Shown here: in pieces, positions 23,280-43,100 of the stretch | Layout: the number at the start of each line of letters is the position of its first letter | Numbering within the stretch: the stretch's first letter is position 1 | Source of the DNA: Aporrectodea caliginosa | Taxonomy: Eukaryota > Annelida > Clitellata > Crassiclitellata > Lumbricidae | Direction: 5' to 3' | Length of the DNA stretch: 64,000 nucleotides | NCBI GenBank assembly: GCA_020284085.1 | Contig: JACEVL010000825.1 | Span: 260,001 to 324,000, forward strand | The notes under the pieces: generated by a model | Database searches by the model: none | What the model saw: only the letters and a program-made list of their open reading frames with translations | What the model was told of the DNA's origin: nothing | Program-made: the position numbers and the translations under genes

Positions 23280-28906
<5,627 letters not shown>

Positions 28907-28979
28907 GAGGTCTAAGAACCAACGAGCGACTGGTCCGTCAAGAACCGTAAAGGACCCCAAATGGACCATACAGAACTAT

Positions 28980-29140
28980 GTAGAGCAAGGCAATAATATT
29001 AACACTAACATTAACATTAACACTAAAATTAACACGGACATTAACATTATTGTTAACATTAGCACTAACGTTACCATTACCACTAACATTTACACTACCA
29101 TTGATACACTAGCATTAACACCAAGCATTTACGTTAACGT
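28980..29140 (+). repeat. Degenerate (TTAACA)n downstream of the AChBP-like gene
   Basis: About 25 imperfect ACATTA/ACACTA hexamers. No canonical AATAAA poly(A) signal is visible in the 150 bp after the stop codon at 28904-28906, so the 3' end of the transcript is uncertain. From 29140 to 29520 nothing recognisable is present. Confidence 0.75.
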
Positions 29141-29519
29141 TTCGAAACTGTTCCAGGCGGAATGTCAATGCAGTTGCTTCTAGATTTTCCAGCTATAATT
29201 ATACTGTCGCTTTAGGTGTCTTTAGAGGTCGTTATACTGAGTATCTTCACACACGTATAAATATATCTGAAGCCGACATGGAGATATATCTGTCGATGTA
29301 GGGAGAAACTCATAATATCGCCTTGAAAGATTACGTAATTATCGCCGTTCCCCCACTTTTTTTCTCACACCGGAAAATTCTTAAGATGGCACTTTTTGCT
29401 TACTTCAATATCCAGGCGTTCCCCCACTTCATTTTTTAGGACTCTACCTTTATGTAGACTCACCAGAGGTTTTATCGTAGACCATCGAAATTTCTAAAGA
29501 GCTAATCGAAATCTAAGCA

Positions 29520-29880
29520 CAGCTCGAGTCAGAGGGGTTGGTCAAGAGATGTACAGTGGAGGTGGGAGTCGGGTTCCATAGAGATGAGAGAGAGAGAGAT
29601 CGGAGGAGGAGGAGGAGGAGGAGGAGAGGTTTCTACAAATCGTAAGGAGAAGGATTCGTAAACTCGAAATTTCTAAGGAGAGCTATTGTCGAAAGGAGGA
29701 GAAGGAGGAAGCACCAGCTTGTTCAAGAGCACTGCGAGGAGTCAGAGGGGTTGTCAAGAGATGTACAGTGGAGGTGGGAGTCGGGTTGCCAGAGGAGACG
29801 AGAGGAGGAGGAGGAGAGGAGGAGGAGGAGGAGGAGGTAGAGCAGCTGCTAAGGTGGATTTAACTGAGGACGATGAGATA
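29520..29880 (+). repeat. Local duplication of a GGA-rich SINE-like segment
   Basis: The segment GTCAAGAGATGTACAGTGGA through GGTGGGAGTCGGGTT occurs at 29550-29575 and again at 29754-29785, each followed by (GGA)n. Related sequence lies at 46515-46620 and 42845-42960, within SINE remnants of the methyltransferase introns. The (GGA)n open frame is an artefact. The stretch 29880-30455 has no gene that I can support. Confidence 0.65.
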
Positions 29881-30454
29881 GCGCAATATGAGGGTCGTGA
29901 AAGATTGGCCATTTACAACTGTAAGAATTAACGATTATAAAAAGAGTATATAACAAAATCGGTTTTCAAATTGAAACGATAATGAAGTTGATTCAGAAAA
30001 ACTGTTCGCGTTTTCATTTCGAGAGTTTCAGCTGTTTCTAATTAAACTAGCCTACGTAGACTTAGCAGAATGAAAACTAAGAAATTAATTTAAATTGGAG
30101 TCTGTCATTAAACTGTGAAATCGGTAAATATGAGTTTTTATTCGTCAGAAAACATCCAGACCTTGGTGTTGGCAGTGGTTGTGATGTTGGTGATGGTCGT
30201 GGTCGTGGTCGTGGTTGCGGTGGTAGTGACGGTGACGGTGACAACCTGAACCGGAGAAAAACAACATCCACTCCTCCCCCACCAGAATCATCATCATCAT
30301 CTCCACCACCACTGCCAACACAAAAGTTATTTCTAACGATTGTATAATAGTTCGAAAATGGAGTATTTATAGTTTCTGAAACACACGATTTAAAGGTGCC
30401 TAAGCAGACTTTAATAATTGTTCAATAACTTCGTATAGTAGCGAGTTGATCTCT

Positions 30455-30580
30455 TAGTAATGGTAATCGTAATCGTAATCGTAATCAAGCATTTATATAG
30501 CGCCACTCAAAAACAGAGGCGCTCCCGAACCGGGCCAGTCTCTTCACTGGTAAAGAGAGGTTTTCAGGCGCTTGCGGAAT
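30455..30580 (-). repeat. Retroelement 3' terminus with (ATTACG)n tail
   Basis: Minus strand: GGGAGCGCCTCTGTTTTTGA, GTGGCGCTATATAAATGCTT, then (GATTAC)n at 30461-30485. Confidence 0.65.
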
Positions 30581-30635
30581 GATTGTTGGCAAGTTGCTGT
30601 TTAACGACCTTATGTCACAACAAAGATTATTAATA

Positions 30636-30792
30636 AATAATAATAATAATATCTTTTCTTTAATTTAGCGCCTGACAAACGCACTGCGCTGTACATTTAC
30701 ATGTTATGCAATTGAAACAATCTTAACTAGTTAACTACTAACAGAACAGACAGCTTGTAATACAACGGCGCTAATAGCAGCCTACAAAACAA
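30636..30792 (-). repeat. tRNA-Arg-like SINE, family B, 5'-truncated
   Basis: It matches 27950-28090 closely (GGCTGCTATTAGCGCCGTTG, CAGGCGC and an (ATT)n tail) but lacks the tRNA head. A family R piece follows at 30790-30910. Confidence 0.8.
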
Positions 30793-30929
30793 TTAGCGTC
30801 GCCTTCCTTCTATTTCCAAACTTAGGACTGGCACTACCACAGGTATAGGGTACGGACTGAGTTCACTGCTTTTCTACTTGGAGTTCAACGGCCTTTGTTG
30901 CCATAATAATATATCATTAAATTCTGAAT

Positions 30930-31198
30930 CCATCCATCCATCTCTTTGTCCTGCGAGCGAGAACGTCTATGGCTAAAACGCGAGCCTTTGCCTTAATTGG
31001 CCCTGCACTATGGAACCATCTTCCTCCTTTCGTTCTTGTTTATTAACTGGTGGGCCAAGTGCCTCTTTTCGTTGTCTCAAGACTTCTTTCTTTTCTCTGG
31101 GTCTTTCGCACTGGGAGCGCCTCTGATTGGTGTGCACTGTGAGAGGCGCTATACAAATTGATAGATGCAATACAATACAATACAATACAATCCAGCCG
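30930..31198 (+). pseudogene. LINE 3' end with (AATAC)n tail
   Basis: The frame reads TRAFALIGPALWNHLPPF, then stops. Next come CTGGGAGCGCCTCTGATTGG, GAGGCGCTATACAAATTGAT and a (CAATA)n tail. It has the same architecture as the other CR1/L2-like 3' ends. Confidence 0.75.
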
Positions 31199-31599
31199 AA
31201 TGATTAAGTTCTGCTTTAGACACCATTAAAACGTTGCCACCTGATGCTATATAAGCACTCGACATGGGCGTCAATTGACTAGTTAGATCAGAAGCTGTAA
31301 AGGTCGCTGAGTTTGTAAGCTGTTATCATGGGTCAAAATTAATCGGTGCCCGATTGGTCAAAGGGCTTGCCTTGTAATTATAAGCACATTGCTTTCTTTA
31401 CAATAATATACTATTTCCCAGTAAATTTCCACCTGGTTTTCACTTTCCAGGTACAGCCAAAAAACCTTTCAAAGTAATTATGTTATGAACGAACGTCCTT
31501 TGCAACAAAGTAAACAACACTCGCCAATTATTATCTACAATTAATTAGCTAATTTGTCGTCAATGTTAGCAAGTCCCTCTCTTCTCCGCTCTCTTCAAG

Positions 31600-31975
<376 letters not shown>

Positions 31976-32027
31976 AAAAGCGCTTACGTCTTAAACGTTG
32001 TCTTTTCTCCAATGTTTCTGTGGGAAA

Positions 32028-32121
32028 GAGCCAGAGTCTAGGGCCAGAGTCTAGGGTCAGAGTCTAGGACCAGAGTCTCGGGCCATAGTCTAGGGCCAGA
32101 GTCTATGGCCAGAGTCTAGGA
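32028..32121 (+). repeat. 13-bp minisatellite, 7 copies
   Basis: Seven copies of GGCCAGAGTCTAG with one or two changes each. Confidence 0.88.
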
Positions 32122-32473
32122 CAAGCCAATGCCCATACCCTCTAAAAGTCCTCCGATCTTAGGGAATGCCTTCCACTAAACTAACGAATAATTATGTCTC
32201 CAAGTCCTGTAGTCCTGTAGTCCTGCCTGCCTGACTCTCTGGATTTTGACCCCCTGCCTATCGATTCTGTTTTGGTTAAGCGCCTGTGAATAAGCTGGTT
32301 CCCGCGACTTCGCTTTTGTGGGCGCTGTAGAAATATCGAGTTTACGATTACGATTACGATTAGTCTCCCGGCTAGCTTATGCTCTTCCATCCCGTGTGGA
32401 GCTTTCCGTCAACGAATTTGGGTGGTAGAATTGATTCGATTTTGTGGAGGACTGGACGCAACATCCTCTTCAG

Positions 32474-33769
32474 CATAGGCGCAACCACCCTATGGGACCC
32501 GTGGGACGCGTCCCCCTCAACTTTCGAACAGGTTGGGACGGCCGTGGACGCGTCCCCCCCAACTTTCGAACAGGTTGGGACGGTCCCCTCCAACTTTTGA
32601 AAATTGTGAGGCAAACAAGAGCCAGAAATGCACTCCATTTGGTATCAAATGCTCAAAATTGCGTCGGCTTCTGGGGCTCCGCCCCACACCCCGATGGGGG
32701 GGACTTACGACGCTTCCCATACCGCCTAGTCGTTAGGAACTTCTTGCCTTCTGCAATCTCTCCCCTCTGTACCATTAATGCCAGTATACTACAAGGCTCT
32801 GGCCTTGGACCTACTGATTTTGTCATAGCCATTTCTAAATACAGTAGAAACCGTCTCCCTAAATATGCCGACGATAGCTACTTGCAAGCTGGTCCCGCGC
32901 TTCCTGCATTGACAGCACTCTTTCTGAACTTGACCATATCTCTAAGTGGGCAATGGGCATCCATTAGCAATCTTAAATTAAACCATGCTATGACCAGAGA
33001 AATGGTTGTCAAACGACCGAGGTCCAAGCCTATTGCCCTCCCTCCTCTCATCCCTGGCATCGAGAGAGTTCAGGATACGGTTATTTTGGGTGTCACTATC
33101 TCTGATCAGATTGGCTTTGGGGCACACATGGACAAAATATGCTGCAAACCCCGAAAATCCATGTTTGCGCTACGTGTTTTGGTCGCCCACGGTTACCACT
33201 GTGAACGTCTCTTTGACATTGTTAGAGCTACTATCCTCGCACGGCTACGTTATGCCTCCTCTGTTTGGTGGGGATTTGCCACTGTAGGGGAACATAAACG
33301 CCTTAACGGTATTCTGAGAAAAATGACCCATCCAGGCTTCCTCCCTGCCGAATTGGCCGAGTTTCCTAGTTTTGACAAACACTGCATGTTCTATAGCTTA
33401 TTCTACTCTTTTCCGTTCAATTCTCTTAAACCCTTGTCACTTCCAGTTTATTCATATAATAAACTCATATTTTTCACAGATCTATAGATGGTTTAGGTAC
33501 TTTTATGTCGAAGTCATCGGTGAAAAATTTGATGTAGATAAAAGCCAAAAATGCACTCCATTTGGCATCAAATGCTCAAAATTGCGTCGGCTTCTGGGGC
33601 GGAGCCCCAGACCCCGATGGGGAGCTTACGACGCTCCCCCATACCCCTAGTCGTTAGGGGCTTCTTGCCTTCGGCAATCGCAGCTTCGCGCCTTCGGCGC
33701 TCGCAATTCCCCCCCACTCACACATTCTAGTAGGTCCCCTCCAACTTCTGGACCGTGGTTGCGCCCCTG
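32474..33769. mobile_element. hAT-like DNA transposon, 1296 bp, with 8-bp TSD and a captured LINE fragment
   Basis: The ends read CATAGGCGCAACCAC and, from the right, CAGGGGCGCAACCAC, flanked by perfect duplications CTCTTCAG (32466-32473 and 33770-33777). Inside, a segment of about 130 bp is present twice in direct orientation (about 32612-32740 and 33540-33665, with CAAAATTGCGTCGGCTTCTG). A LINE reverse-transcriptase piece lies between the two copies. A short tandem repeat with CAACTTTCGAACAGGTTGGG lies at 32516-32582. No transposase is seen. Confidence 0.88.
32750..33490 (+). pseudogene. Non-LTR retrotransposon reverse-transcriptase fragment
   Basis: The translation includes QGSGLGPTDFVIAI (palm motif) and KYADDSYL (catalytic YADD). 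It continues with NLKLNHAMTREMVVKRPRS, VILGVTISDQIGFGAHMDKI and RATILARLRYASSVWWGFA. This is the C-terminal half of the RT and thumb of a CR1/Jockey-like LINE, with no 5' part and no 3' terminus. The frame is open from 32444 only because of the surrounding transposon sequence. It is the only piece in the window that keeps the catalytic YADD. Confidence 0.88.
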
Positions 33770-34159
33770 CTCTTCAGAGGCAACAGTGCAACGCTGGGGA
33801 AGCTTGGGGAGAAAATTTAACCTAAGTTCGTTGTGACTGTCTGTCTTGCCCACACTCTTACCCGTCAAGCCCAAGAAGTCCTGTATGCTATTCGAACTGA
33901 AACTGGAAGAGTAGTGAGTTGGAAGATACGTCTTCTCTCGTTTATGGTAGAACTTTCATGGATGTTTTTAAGATATCAGATTTTAAGCTTGCTTTAAATT
34001 TTAAATTTTAGAGAGAACATTTTCTTAGGTCTTAGGATATACGGTCCCTTCTTTGAAGTCGGATGTATGAGGAAGCCAGTGTCCCCCCCCCCCCACTGGG
34101 CGCCTTAGTTATAACATAATGAGTGAAGTTTTACAGTTCTTGAATCGTAGTCGCAAACT

Positions 34160-34240
34160 CGAGATTTTTACAGCGCCCCAAAAAGCTAAGTCGAAGGAAC
34201 GAACTTAATCACAGGCGTTTAGTCAAGACATAATCGATAG
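34160..34240 (-). repeat. SINE 3' fragment
   Basis: The minus strand carries a degenerate GGGGCGCTGTAAAAATCTCG terminus. The stretches 33770-34160 and 34240-34390 show no gene. Confidence 0.4.
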
Positions 34241-34389
34241 GCAGAGGGCAAAGATCCAGAGAGTCAGACATGTAGGCAAACAGTCAGACGGCTAAGATAG
34301 ATGATGTTTAGAGCTGAAATGGTGAGCGAGTTGAAGGGAATGGGAAGAATCGGGATAGGATTTGTGAAAAAGGAATGTTTTGAGTCTCG

Positions 34390-34765
34390 AGTGAAGGTCA
34401 TGCGGAGAGATAGGAAGAGGTGAGGTTTTGGTCAGTTCGTGAAATGGGTCGGATATTATTTTGTCGTAATGCAGGAGGGAGTTCGTTCCAAAGAGGCGGT
34501 ACAGCTATGGCAATGGACGGATTTGGAAATTTTAGTGATGTTGTGACGGAGGGACGGAGCAGTGTTAGGGAGGAGGAGGAGGAGCGGGTTGGACGAAGTG
34601 GCTGGATTGTGAACAAACTGACGAAGATAGAAGGACTGAAAGGATTGAAGCGTGCTGTATACATGTAAGTGGTATGACCTTACATTCTATGGAGTGATTT
34701 GAGGACAGGAGTGATGTGGCTATGTTTGGGGTTTTGGTGACAGCACGGGCGAGAGCATTCTGAAT
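34390..34765 (-). pseudogene. LINE ORF2 C-terminal relic
   Basis: The minus-strand frame reads SLTLLRPSVTTSLKFPNPSI then AIAVPPLWNELPPALRQ. This matches the '...PTLWNDLPPPLR' ending of CR1-like LINEs. The body continues upstream to about 34765, before a (GAAT)n microsatellite at 34785-34886. Confidence 0.7.
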
Positions 34766-34784
34766 GACTTCTGATTATGTAATG

Positions 34785-34886
34785 AACAGAATGAATGAAT
34801 GAATGAATGAATGAATGAATGAATGAATGAATGAATGAATGAATGAATGAATGAATGAATGAATGAATGAATGAATGAATGAATGA
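34785..34886 (+). repeat. (GAAT)n microsatellite
   Basis: About 25 tetramers, near perfect. Confidence 0.97.
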
Positions 34887-34899
34887 ACTGGTTCAATAA

Positions 34900-35490
34900 A
34901 CTCGATTGATTGGTTGATTGACTGATTGACTTGGAGATAGTTTTTCTGGGTGATGTCTATGTTGCCGAAGACAGATGAACAGTAGTATAATTTTCCATAA
35001 ACTATTATAGTTCGCGCTAAATTATACACCTGTAATAACATGTAGGCCGACATCTTCCGCAACATAGACATCACCTAAGTACACCACTTCGAACATGGGC
35101 GTATTTAGGGGGTGGTTTACGGGTTCAAACCCCCCTCCCCAATAAGTTTTCCCAAAATTTTAATATGGTTTTACATAGGAAATACTCAGAAAACCATAGT
35201 TTTTTTCGACCATCTCCAATGGAACCCCCCCAAATCCCTCCGAAATTTTTTCCTGGCTACGCCCATGACCTCGAAGCTAAGAAAGAATAAAATTAATAAA
35301 TATACAGTAGATGCAGTTTTAAAATCGAGCATGGACTATGGCAAACAATGTACACATCCTTGCCGTACTCGTCTCTCAAGATGTTCTTTATTGATTCATG
35401 TTAAGCGAATACCGCAGAGTACAAACTTTGATCTCATTAAAGTTATTTATTATTATGCCTATCTATCGACAGGCCACATGGTACACAACT
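34900..35490 (-). pseudogene. LINE relic with internal inverted repeat, split by a MITE
   Basis: The minus strand contains LARTIIVYGKLYYCSSVFGN, resembling the LINE segment 'SLIYPYLSYCNIVWGN'. GGTGATGTCTATGTTGC-like arms occur inverted at about 34949-34966 and 35056-35072. The 174-bp MITE at 35094-35267 interrupts the sequence. The relic is poorly preserved. Confidence 0.45.
35094..35267. mobile_element. hAT-like MITE, 174 bp
   Basis: The ends are CATGGGCGTATTTAGG and CCTGGCTACGCCCATG, inverted. They are flanked by ACTTCGAA and ACCTCGAA (7 of 8 identical). The ends resemble those of the 1.86-kb element at 40974-42832, so it is probably a non-autonomous relative. Confidence 0.85.
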
Positions 35491-35650
35491 GATACACCTA
35501 TAAACAAGATCTCAAGTCGTAGGCTGTTGAATCGATACTCACGAGGACTACCTCTGTGCATGGCCTATCGATAAATCGCTGTCCTCGTTCAGTCGTCGTT
35601 GACACCTGTTGGCTGTGTACGGTAGCTTGCTAACTCTAAGTTAAACGACG

Positions 35651-37446
<1,796 letters not shown>

Positions 37447-38564
37447 GTCTTGCGTATCTTCTTCGTGACTAGCTTCGTGGAACTTTCTATTAAAAACTTT
37501 AGTTGTTGTGGTGATGGTGATGTGTTACCAGTTTAGTTTGATAAATGACAATTCTATGGTTTTCAAACTCATAACATTGTTTGTTATGGAAATTATGTTT
37601 TCTTTTTCCTGTTCCCTTTCACGCGTAGAGCTAAGGATCCATTAATGTTTGTTTGACGAAACAAGGACGAAACAGCAATTGACTCAGACAATAATGACTT
37701 GTCATCAGATCAATTTGAATTTAGTTGTATTAATATTATTTATAGTAAAAACTGGTTCTGTAAACTTTGAATTGTTCTCTCTCCCAGTGAATCTGGAACT
37801 GGATACCCCTCTCTTCCTTCCTCTCTCCATATCTGTCTCACTTCGTCTATCCCTCCCTCCTTCTTTCCCTCCTTCCGACGGCGTTGAGCAACTGTGAGTG
37901 AAATCCTGGCTACACAGGACATTATTCAGTTACCTTAAATCCTGGTTACATAGGACACATTCATTGACCTTTAGTCGTGACTACACAGCATATATCCATT
38001 GATCATAAAACGACGTTGAATTCACGGATATCTCCTCACTCCGTCGATTGTAATATGATAATTATTCTATCCTTCTGGTGAATGCATCTCTGCCTCTTAG
38101 GCAATGACGAACACCTGCGATTTGGCAGCTGTATGGCAGCGATGTGGACTGAAAGCCCGATTAATTAAATCTTCAGTTATTTACTGCCGAGTATTGGAGC
38201 TCGGCTGGAGCTACGACATTTCAGATGTTTCAGTTTTAAGTAGCTTCTTCTTGTAGCGCCGGGCACTGAATATAATTCTATTTACTCCTAAGCATTATAC
38301 AATCGGAAAACTATTCGACTAGCTCAACTATCTCTTCCGTGGTTCAATAGGCACTGTTGAGAACTGAAAGCGTCTACCTGTCAAAGACCCACTGGTAAAC
38401 GAGAAATTCCGACAAGAGGGGTATTCTTGGAGGGCCACTTGGCACGTAGGCCTACTCATCTCTGACCATTCACTGCCGTCAATCCTGACCATCAATCAAT
38501 CAATCAATTATTTATTTATTATTAACCAATGTAGAGCAGTGAAATTTTACAGTTGAACTGAGTT

Positions 38565-39050
38565 TTCATTGTTAGAAGAGTGAGAAACCACACACGCACA
38601 CACAACACACACACACACACACAGGTGATCTACACAATAGGTTTTGCACTGAGACAAAAGGACCCTTGTTCTTGAACGAGTGGCACTGGTGAAAGCGGAG
38701 AAACAACAGGTGGAGGAACAAAGGCAAAAGCAACACACAGAGAAGCACAGACAGAGAGAGACGCAAGGAAACATAAGTATATACAGAAACAGACAGAAAG
38801 ACTTGAAGGCACACAGCCAGACATATGAACTCGGAAGGTAGACAGACTGACAGACAGACAGTCAGAAAGATAAGCAGGCAGCTGGACGGCTTGCAGACAG
38901 TGACACACACATACAGATGCATAGACGCATGCAGAAAGAGAGACAGAGACAGAGAGACATAAACAAAGAGACAAAGAGAGATACTGCATAGGCATATATA
39001 CATGTGTCCGCTATATAATTATATATATATATATATATACATATATATAT

Positions 39051-39110
<60 letters not shown>

Positions 39111-39275
39111 AAGCACAGAGGCAGAACACAGGGACAAATGTCTAATTTAAGAAGAGACAAGAGAGAGATGCAGACAGACAGACAGACACGTTCCAAAGAA
39201 GTATCACCTAGACATGTACAGTGCTGTGCGTTTGCTAGTGCTTCTCAATAAAAAATAATCTTACTTACTTACTTA
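38565..39275 (-). repeat. CA/GA-rich block, (AT)n and a SINE 3' tail
   Basis: (AC)n lies at 38592-38622, CAGA-rich sequence at 38745-38985 and (AT)n at 39018-39106. A SINE-like end on the plus strand (GTACAGTGCTGTGCGTTTGC, CTTCTCAATAAAAAATAATC) with a (CTTA)n tail is at 39218-39273. The stretch 37500-38565 has no gene that I can support. Confidence 0.8.
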
Positions 39276-39642
39276 GAAACAAATGAACGAGTTGGCAGCG
39301 AATCTCAAAGTTTTACAGTTCGACGTTTGAGCAAATCTTACGCTATGATTAGGGCGTTGATGACTCATTAATCGTCAACATAAATATTACTCACGACAAT
39401 TTGACCAACTCATAAAGAACAAAATAAAGACCTTTATTACGACAAGGAGGCAGAACAGCAACCAAAGGAAAAAATTGAGAATGAAGGAGAAAGAAAACCT
39501 AGAACATTAATCATAGGCCACAGAAGATCAGCTCATTGTACACAAGTCATCAAACTTACTAGACAATTGAGCAACGGTATCATGCTTCTTAATAAATACC
39601 AAGGGAATCATTATTTTAGTAATTATCTGATAAGTATGACCA

Positions 39643-39735
39643 GTGGCGTAACGAAGGGTTTCAGTGCCAAGGGTCAAGAGTTGATGACTTCGCCCCTTTT
39701 TTTATTTTCTTGACTGGTCATTATTAGAGTCGTTT
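39643..39735. repeat. Possible hAT-type MITE remnant
   Basis: CCAGTGGCGTAACGAAGGG at 39642 looks like a hAT terminal sequence, and GACTGGTCATTATTAGAG at about 39712 may be the other side. I could not confirm a target duplication. Confidence 0.3.
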
Positions 39736-40115
39736 ATCTGATGATTCGGTCATTTTCGTCGTTTGATGATGTGGTCATTAATTTTATGAGACGTCAATTT
39801 GATGAGATAGAAATTTTTTCATCTGATGACTTAGTAGATTTATTCACTGGTGAATTTGATTTCAATAATCACTGTAATTTGTCTTTCGTGACTTTTCCTG
39901 AAACAACCCTTTCCTATTCCAACGTCTACCCAATACAACTAATCACAACTGATAAAAATATTTAACGAAGTCATTTCCTCTTTCAAAAACGCTTTTAAAA
40001 ATCATCAATTTTCCAGTTCTCAAACTAAACTGGTAAAACGTCACCATCACCACAACAACTAAAGATTTTTAATAGAAAGTGCAATGGAAGAACTCCCGAG
40101 GATGACACACAAGGC

Positions 40116-43100
40116 TCATGCCCAATTTGTACAGGAGAAGAAGTCATGGCCAAATCCTTCGACTCTAAACAATGCTGTGGAATTACAGAGCTTCACTCTT
40201 CTAACTGGTAACTGCCACATTCCCAAGAAATGAATTTGTCCATTAAAGTCATCCTTTTCACCGTCTCTTAACATACAGATTGGAGGAGTCAGAGAAAATG
40301 GCGGAAGCTCCATGTTCAGCGTCCGAAATGCTCCGTGTGCGCCTGGCAGCTCACTGTTGGCGTTGGCTCGATTGAAGGACGTGGTAAGCAGGTATCGACT
40401 TCCGGATTGGGAGAAATGCTTAACAACCGTTAAAGCTTCTTGATTGGGCAAATGCTGTAACATCATTCGACACAAGATCAGATCATACGACTCGTTAAGA
40501 CCGTCTCGTACGATATCGTGGACTCGAAACGTCCAGTTGGATTGGCCGACGTAGTTCTTTCGATGGCGCTCGATCAGATCCGGAACGATGTCGAATCCCG
40601 TATAATGAACGTCGTCTCTCGTCTTCAGAAATCGACTCATCCAAACCATGTCTCCGCACGGAATGTCCAACAGTCGAATGCGATCGACACGCAGCTCTCT
40701 CTTCAGTTGAGAGATGATTGAGTGCAGACCAGCGATCACTTCCTGCGCGTAGTTCAACGTTGATCCGGATCCTAACAGAACAGAAGAAGAACTGAAAAAC
40801 TCTAACGTCGCACCATCTTATTAAAATTATTCTAAGGCAGGAACAACCAAAGCACAAATGTGACATAGCAGAGAGTAGAAAAATACAGCAAAGCGTCATC
40901 ATCTAATCGGAATCATAGTTACAATTCTTTACTCTAAAGCTAATCGCAGAGCACCAGCTCATTCACGAGCGCTCAAGGCCGTATCTAGGGGGTGTTTTGG
41001 GTGTTTAAACACCCCCCCCAAATTAAATAATGTATTAATGAAACAATGCACTAACGCCTTGCTGACAGCTTCAATCGAAGCGCTTGTGTAATAGGAGACA
41101 TGCAGTGAAACGAATAGAATCCAGGCCAGGCTGAGCCAGTCTTTCAGCCACACAGCTTATCGATATACCGACATGATGTAGGTCATGCTCACGCTTCTTC
41201 CAAAGTCTCATATATGCCCCATGTTACACACTCCCTGTAGGCTATTGCCTTTCCAACATCACCAGCCACAAAATCAGGAAGATATATCTCATCAAACTAG
41301 ACTCCCACACAGTCTGTTTCTCATGCATGACACCAAGGCTTGCAGTATATCATCATAGGCGTAGCTACACTCCTCTTGCTTTTTATATACTGGAACTTCG
41401 ATTGACTAATGACCTCAATGGCTAGGATTTTGTCAATGATCTGTGAAGTTGCCTCCTCTTGAATTTAAGTCTGGCTACGTGCCTGTATATCATATTTCTA
41501 GCAGCCGCAGTGAGAGACAAATCATTCATTAATTCAAATCAAGCTGTGGTAAGTCTATAGCCTACAGCACAGTCCCTGTACACTGCATTTTGGAATGCTA
41601 AAAATTACAAATCTCTGAGAATCTCTTGGATCGGCTACGCGGCTATTAATAGTGAATAAAGCTGTTATGACACATACATACATGTAAGTGTAGATGTCAG
41701 TTTCGCCAATTAACCGACCCTCGTGGAGGTTAGCTCATTTACTGTTCATCAGTATTACATTAAAAATCTTATTTTGCAGTCAAAGTTTTATATTTTATGC
41801 ATATTTCATTTAAACCCAACTGCAGGTTTGATTTATTGTAGAAATATCTAACCATGTCTGCAAGTGATTTGGCAGGAAAAGCTTTAGCTTTATCAAAGCA
41901 ATATCCTGTAGACCTTAATGGTCATGATTTCATAAAAGAAATGCAACATTTACCCTCTGTGCATAAGGCAAAGTTTGAATATGCCTAGTTAACACCACTG
42001 GACCTGTTGAACTTATTTAAATACCATCTTTCCGATCTATTTCCAGATGTTTGTGTTAGCTTACCTATACTGTTGACAATTCCAGCAGCAGTAGCCTAGC
42101 CTCTGCAGAGAGATCATTAAGTAAACTCAAGCTGATTAAGGATCTTGAAAAGTCTACAATGTCTCAATACCGTCTCAATACCGTCTTGCTTATTTCATTC
42201 GTAATTTGATTCATTCATTCATTCATCCATTCATTCATAGTTTCATTCATTTGGAGGATTTGGCCATGCTGAGCATTGAGTCTAACATTGCCAGAACAAT
42301 TGATTTTGATGCTGTCATACGAAATTTTATTGAAAAAACCGGAAAAGCTTCTTTTGAAGTAAATAAGCATCTTAAGCCTTTTTAAAAGCGGGAACTTCTT
42401 ATTTGTGGCTGGGACACTGGGTAATAGTTGTTGTGCCTCCCTATGTTTTTCTTTAAATCGAGGCTTAATACATTTTAACTTCTGACTGAAGTGAAGGCAC
42501 TCACTGACAGCAGACCATACGACTTACACTGTTATCTAATAAATGTTGCATTGTAGTATTACAATTTACAAATGTTGCACTGAGACTTACATGTATAATG
42601 AAGACAAAAACAGGAAGGTCCATACTCCATAAGAGGGGCCAGAAAATAGTCTTGAACCATCTTACAATATTTCTCTCAAAAACATTACAGTGTGCAATGT
42701 ATAGGCCGCCCGGAACCACCATGAGAGCTCACAACGCTCCTCCAAACCCCTTACGCGGTCGACTCGATTGCTTGTCGGCTTGCTCAAGGACGAGTAAACA
42801 CCCCCCGAAACAAAATCCTGGCTACGGCCTTGCGAGCTCTGTGTCAAGTCAGTTGGGTTGTCTAAAGATTCCAAGCGATATTACGCTTTCTCTTGCATGG
42901 AGCTAAGAGAGAGAAGGTAGAGGAGCTGATAAGGTGGGCTTCATGGAGGAAGAGAAAGCTTGTAAGGCGGGGGAATCATTAGATAGTGGCGCTTAATAAA
43001 AGCTTAATAAATAAATAATTAAACAAATAATATGTAATATAGAGTATATATAGAACTATTGTATGATATACCATGTATGTATCAAAGAACGCATAAAACA

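Larger units (their letters stand above)
40974..42832. mobile_element. hAT transposon, about 1.86 kb, in the intron of copy B
   Basis: The ends CAAGGCCGTATCTAGG and (from the right) CAAGGCCGTAGCCAGG are inverted. They are flanked by CGAGCGCT and CGAGCTCT (7 of 8). The insertion splits the SINE that copies A, C and D carry in one piece. It contains a decayed transposase and a nested MITE. Confidence 0.85.
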
